A stretch of 64,000 nt of DNA, taken from assembly GCF_900637305.1 (NCBI RefSeq), contig NZ_LR134365.1, positions 1,852,501 to 1,916,500 on the forward strand, written 5' to 3'. How positions within the stretch are numbered: the first letter of the stretch is position 1; every line of letters starts with the position of its first letter. Source of the DNA: Cardiobacterium hominis (GTDB lineage: Bacteria; Pseudomonadota; Gammaproteobacteria; Cardiobacteriales; Cardiobacteriaceae). The notes beneath the pieces are model-generated. The model worked only from the letters and a program-made list of their open reading frames with translations. It ran no database searches and was not told the origin of the DNA. The position numbers and the translations under genes were made by a program. Positions 61,609 through 64,000 of the stretch are shown here, in pieces.

Positions 61609-62718
61609 TTAGTCAATCAGGATGCGCAGCATGCGGCGCAGCGGTTCGGCCGCGCCCCACAGCAGCTGGTCGCCAACGGTAAACGCGCTGAGGTATTCGC
61701 CGCCCATTTCCAGTTTGCGCAGGCGGCCAACCGGCACGGTGAGTGTTCCGCTGACTTTCGCCGGGGTGAGCTCGTGGATGCTCGCTTCTTTGGTGTTCGG
61801 GATGACTTTCACCCAGTCGTTGTGCGCAACCAGCAGTTTTTCGATTTCCGCCAGCGGCAGGTCTTTTTTCAGCTTCATCGTGATTGCCTGGCTGTGGCAG
61901 CGCATCGCGCCGACGCGCACGCACAGGCCGTCCACCGGTACCGGGTTGGCGCTGCGGCCGAGGATTTTGTTGGTCTCGACGCCGCCTTTCCATTCTTCTT
62001 TGGACTGGCCGTTGCCAAGATCGGCGTCAATCCACGGGATGAGGCTGCCGGCGAGCGGTACGCCGAAGTTGGCAGACGGATAGCCGTCGCTGCGCAATGC
62101 GGCGCTGACTTTGCGGTCAATGTCGAGAATGGCGCTGCGCGGATCGGCCAGTTCACCCGCGACTTGCGCGTGCAGGTAGCCCATGCCTTCGAGCAGTTCG
62201 CGCATGTTTTTCGCGCCCGCGCCGGAGGCCGCCTGGTAGGTCATGCTGGTAATCCATTCGACGAGGTCGTTGGCAAAGAGGCCGCCGAGCGCCATCAGCA
62301 TGAGGGAAACGGTGCAGTTGCCGCCGATGAAGTCTTTTTTGCCGTCGCGGATGGCCTGGTCGATGACGCTGCGGTTCACCGGGTCGAGGATGATGACGGC
62401 GCGGTCGTCCATGCGCAGGGCGGAGGCGGCATCAATCCAGTAGCCGTCCCAGCCGCGCGCGCGCAGTTGCGGGTGGATGGCCTTGCTGTAGTCACCGCCC
62501 TGGCAGGTGATGATGATGTCCATCGCCGCGAGCGCGTCCAGGTTGTTGGCGTCTTGCAGGGTTTTGCCGCTGCCCGCGAAGGCAGGCGCCGCTTCACCCG
62601 CCTGCGAGGTGGAAAAGAGGGTGGTTTCAACGTGGGCGAAGTCTTTTTCTTCTTGCATGCGCCCGATGAGGACGGAGCCGACCATGCCGCGCCAGCCTAC
62701 GATGCCTAGTTTTTTCAT
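61609..62718 (-). CDS. asd: Aspartate-semialdehyde dehydrogenase
   Basis: Asd reduces aspartyl phosphate to aspartate semialdehyde, the branch point to lysine/diaminopimelate, threonine and methionine. The 369-residue protein is the gammaproteobacterial type. It has [28 protein letters not shown], the catalytic Cys135 in [38 protein letters not shown] with the active-site His, and [20 protein letters not shown]. All are intact. It is upstream of LysA in the pathway although encoded 44 kb away. Confidence 0.96.
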   Translation of the reverse strand: MKKLGIVGWRGMVGSVLIGRMQEEKDFAHVETTLFSTSQAGEAAPAFAGSGKTLQDANNLDALAAMDIIITCQGGDYSKAIHPQLRARGWDGYWIDAASALRMDDRAVIILDPVNRSVIDQAIRDGKKDFIGGNCTVSLMLMALGGLFANDLVEWITSMTYQAASGAGAKNMRELLEGMGYLHAQVAGELADPRSAILDIDRKVSAALRSDGYPSANFGVPLAGSLIPWIDADLGNGQSKEEWKGGVETNKILGRSANPVPVDGLCVRVGAMRCHSQAITMKLKKDLPLAEIEKLLVAHNDWVKVIPNTKEASIHELTPAKVSGTLTVPVGRLRKLEMGGEYLSAFTVGDQLLWGAAEPLRRMLRILID

Positions 62719-62811
62719 GAATGTTCCTCGGTTGGTAAAGGGGGAGGGGTATTAAACGCTCTTTAGGGGACGCCTGCAAGCGCCCGTTACACGCAAGGCG
62801 CGGGGTTTTCG

Positions 62812-64000
62812 CTACGGGTTAATCTGTTCGATGATGTGGCGGGTGAGGATTTTTTCGCCGGGGCCGGTGAAGTGGATGCCGTCGCCTTTGCGTACCGCCA
62901 CCGGTTTGCCGCGTTCGTCGGGAAGGAAGGCGGTGTAGCTGCCGTCAGCCTTGGCAAAGAGGCGGTTGGTGTTTTGGTAGTGTTGTTGGGCTTTTTCGAC
63001 TTCGTCGGCGATGAGGCCGTCAAGGTAGGTGATTTTTTTGCTGTATTTCGGCGCTTTCATCAGCGGCGGGCCTATCCACAGGGTTTTGGCGCCCCGTGCC
63101 GCCGCCGTTTGCAGGATTTTGCGGATTTCGCCGCGGTAGTAGTTTTCCCATTCGGGGGTGCCAAAGTTCAGTTTTTGCTCTGGAGCGGCGGGGTTGGGCG
63201 TGTCTTGCGGGTCATTGGCGCCAAGCAGCACGATGATGAGGCGCACGTCCGGGTTTTCTTCGAGTTGGGCGGCGAGGTGCTCCGGCCAGTTGTAGTAGTC
63301 GGGGTAGCGCAGGCCGCTGCTCGGTTTGCCGCGGTTGATGCTTTTGATGTGGTGGCGCGCGAGGAGTTCGCGCTGGATGTGCGGCGCCAGCGATTGCATC
63401 ATCGAGTCGCCAATGAGCAGCACGCGGTCGTTTTCGCCAAGCTGGATGGGGGTTTTGCCCGCAGCTTCGGGGGCGACGGCTGCGGCGTCCGCAGGCGGCG
63501 TTTCTTCAGCAGCGACGGTTTCGGTTTCGCTGAGGTCAATCGGGTGTTCGTCGCTGTCGTCGGCGCTAGCGGCGACGGCGGGGTGATGTGTCCAGCCGAC
63601 GCTGGCGACGGGCAGGTAGTGGGCAGCGTTGATGGGATGGCTTTGTTGCAGGGCGCTGCCCAGCCGGTTCTGCCAGGGTTCGGCGGGCGCAGGTGCATCG
63701 GGCGACGGACGCAGGCGCGCGAGCTGCGCGGGGTCTTCGTCGGCAAGCCAGAGGGTGCTGGCGATGGGCGGGGTGAGCGCGCTGCCGTGTTCTTCCCACA
63801 GGGTTTGGACGCTGGGTGCGGGGGCATCGGCGGCAAGTTCGGCCAGTTGTGCGGGGTCAGGCAGGGTCGTGGCCACGGGCTCGGCAACAGGCGGCGCGAC
63901 GGTTGGGTTTTCCGGCGCTGTAACGGTTTGGGCTGCCGCTGGCGCTGCCTGGGCGGTGGCAATGTTGATGCGCGGCAGGCTGGCGGGGTGGTGGCTTTCG
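62812..64000 (-). CDS. DUF459-like SGNH-hydrolase protein, 5' partial
   Basis: The frame is open to the window edge (ESHHPASLPRINIATAQAA then Pro/Ala-rich sequence), so the true start lies outside. A low-complexity, probably extracytoplasmic linker is followed by an SGNH/GDSL-type domain with block I RVLLIGDSMMQSL (Ser). Later blocks are RGKPSSGL, IIVLLGANDPQD (Asn) and KGDGIHFTGPGEKIL (Asp/His). DUF459 proteins often sit beside MBOAT acyltransferases and may act on cell-envelope O-acetyl groups. That neighbour, if present, is outside the window. Confidence 0.8.
   Translation of the reverse strand, partial: ESHHPASLPRINIATAQAAPAAAQTVTAPENPTVAPPVAEPVATTLPDPAQLAELAADAPAPSVQTLWEEHGSALTPPIASTLWLADEDPAQLARLRPSPDAPAPAEPWQNRLGSALQQSHPINAAHYLPVASVGWTHHPAVAASADDSDEHPIDLSETETVAAEETPPADAAAVAPEAAGKTPIQLGENDRVLLIGDSMMQSLAPHIQRELLARHHIKSINRGKPSSGLRYPDYYNWPEHLAAQLEENPDVRLIIVLLGANDPQDTPNPAAPEQKLNFGTPEWENYYRGEIRKILQTAAARGAKTLWIGPPLMKAPKYSKKITYLDGLIADEVEKAQQHYQNTNRLFAKADGSYTAFLPDERGKPVAVRKGDGIHFTGPGEKILTRHIIEQINP

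Overview
The window reads as a chromosomal segment of a GC-rich gammaproteobacterium. The fimV-truA pair, hemCDXY, lptM-lysA, the PTS mannitol genes and a short Pasteurellaceae-like ExbB all fit that class. A Cardiobacterium-like host is my best guess, but this is an inference from gene content and no database was searched. Most of the segment is dense housekeeping sequence with many 1-17 nt gene overlaps. No prophage, CRISPR array or rRNA is visible.

Layout. 1-4.2 kb: hemC (5' end outside the window)-hemD-hemX-hemY. 4.4-10.4 kb (minus): yqcC-icd, a DUF2262-type gene broken by an in-frame TAA, a two-helix membrane protein, the NAD(P)HX repair enzyme and truA. 10.4-13.7 kb: a large FimV. 13.8-18.2 kb: a tightly overlapping lptM-lysA-leuC-leuD-leuB unit. 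18.3-24 kb: an esterase, the first member of a paralogous membrane family, a DUF819 protein, rdgB, a secreted protein, a bile-acid-symporter-like carrier and a TRIC-type channel. 24-26.7 kb: divergent gshB and gshA around a nested palindrome. 27-35 kb: two Sel1 proteins, rep, the second membrane-family member, an alpha/beta hydrolase and tas. 35.1-36.8 kb: exbB-exbD-tonB. 37.3-37.6 kb: tRNA-Asp, tRNA-Asp, tRNA-Val. 37.7-40.7 kb: mtlA-mtlD. 41-44.7 kb: a scarred accessory patch with two truncated genes, two inverted IS30-family copies and speD between them. 45-48.3 kb: cysH-cysD-cysN. 49-52.4 kb: a SitABCD/YfeABCD-type Mn/Fe importer. 52.5-54.2 kb: two tandem TbpB-like surface lipoproteins. 54.5-58.8 kb: a sugar ABC importer with a PfkB kinase. 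59.1-64 kb: VapBC-type toxin-antitoxin, an EptA-like phosphoethanolamine transferase, asd and a partial SGNH-hydrolase gene.

Several genes fit together physiologically. SitABCD, ExbBD-TonB and the lipoproteins point to metal acquisition at the cell surface. CysHDN reduces sulfate through a 4Fe-4S APS-reductase-type CysH, so CysC would not be needed, and GshA/GshB use the resulting cysteine. LysA, Asd and LeuBCD serve aspartate-family and branched-chain amino-acid synthesis. EptA would modify lipid A.

The least ordinary content is intergenic. One family is a short palindrome with arms close to TTTACATAC/GTATGTAAA. Both 1074-bp IS30 copies sit at exactly the same position inside a copy of this palindrome. 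The other is a mosaic MITE-like family with TA at its ends and imperfect inverted termini. It abuts or supplies stop codons (pfkB, cysD), provides the C-terminal coding tail of speD, and separates cysD from cysN.
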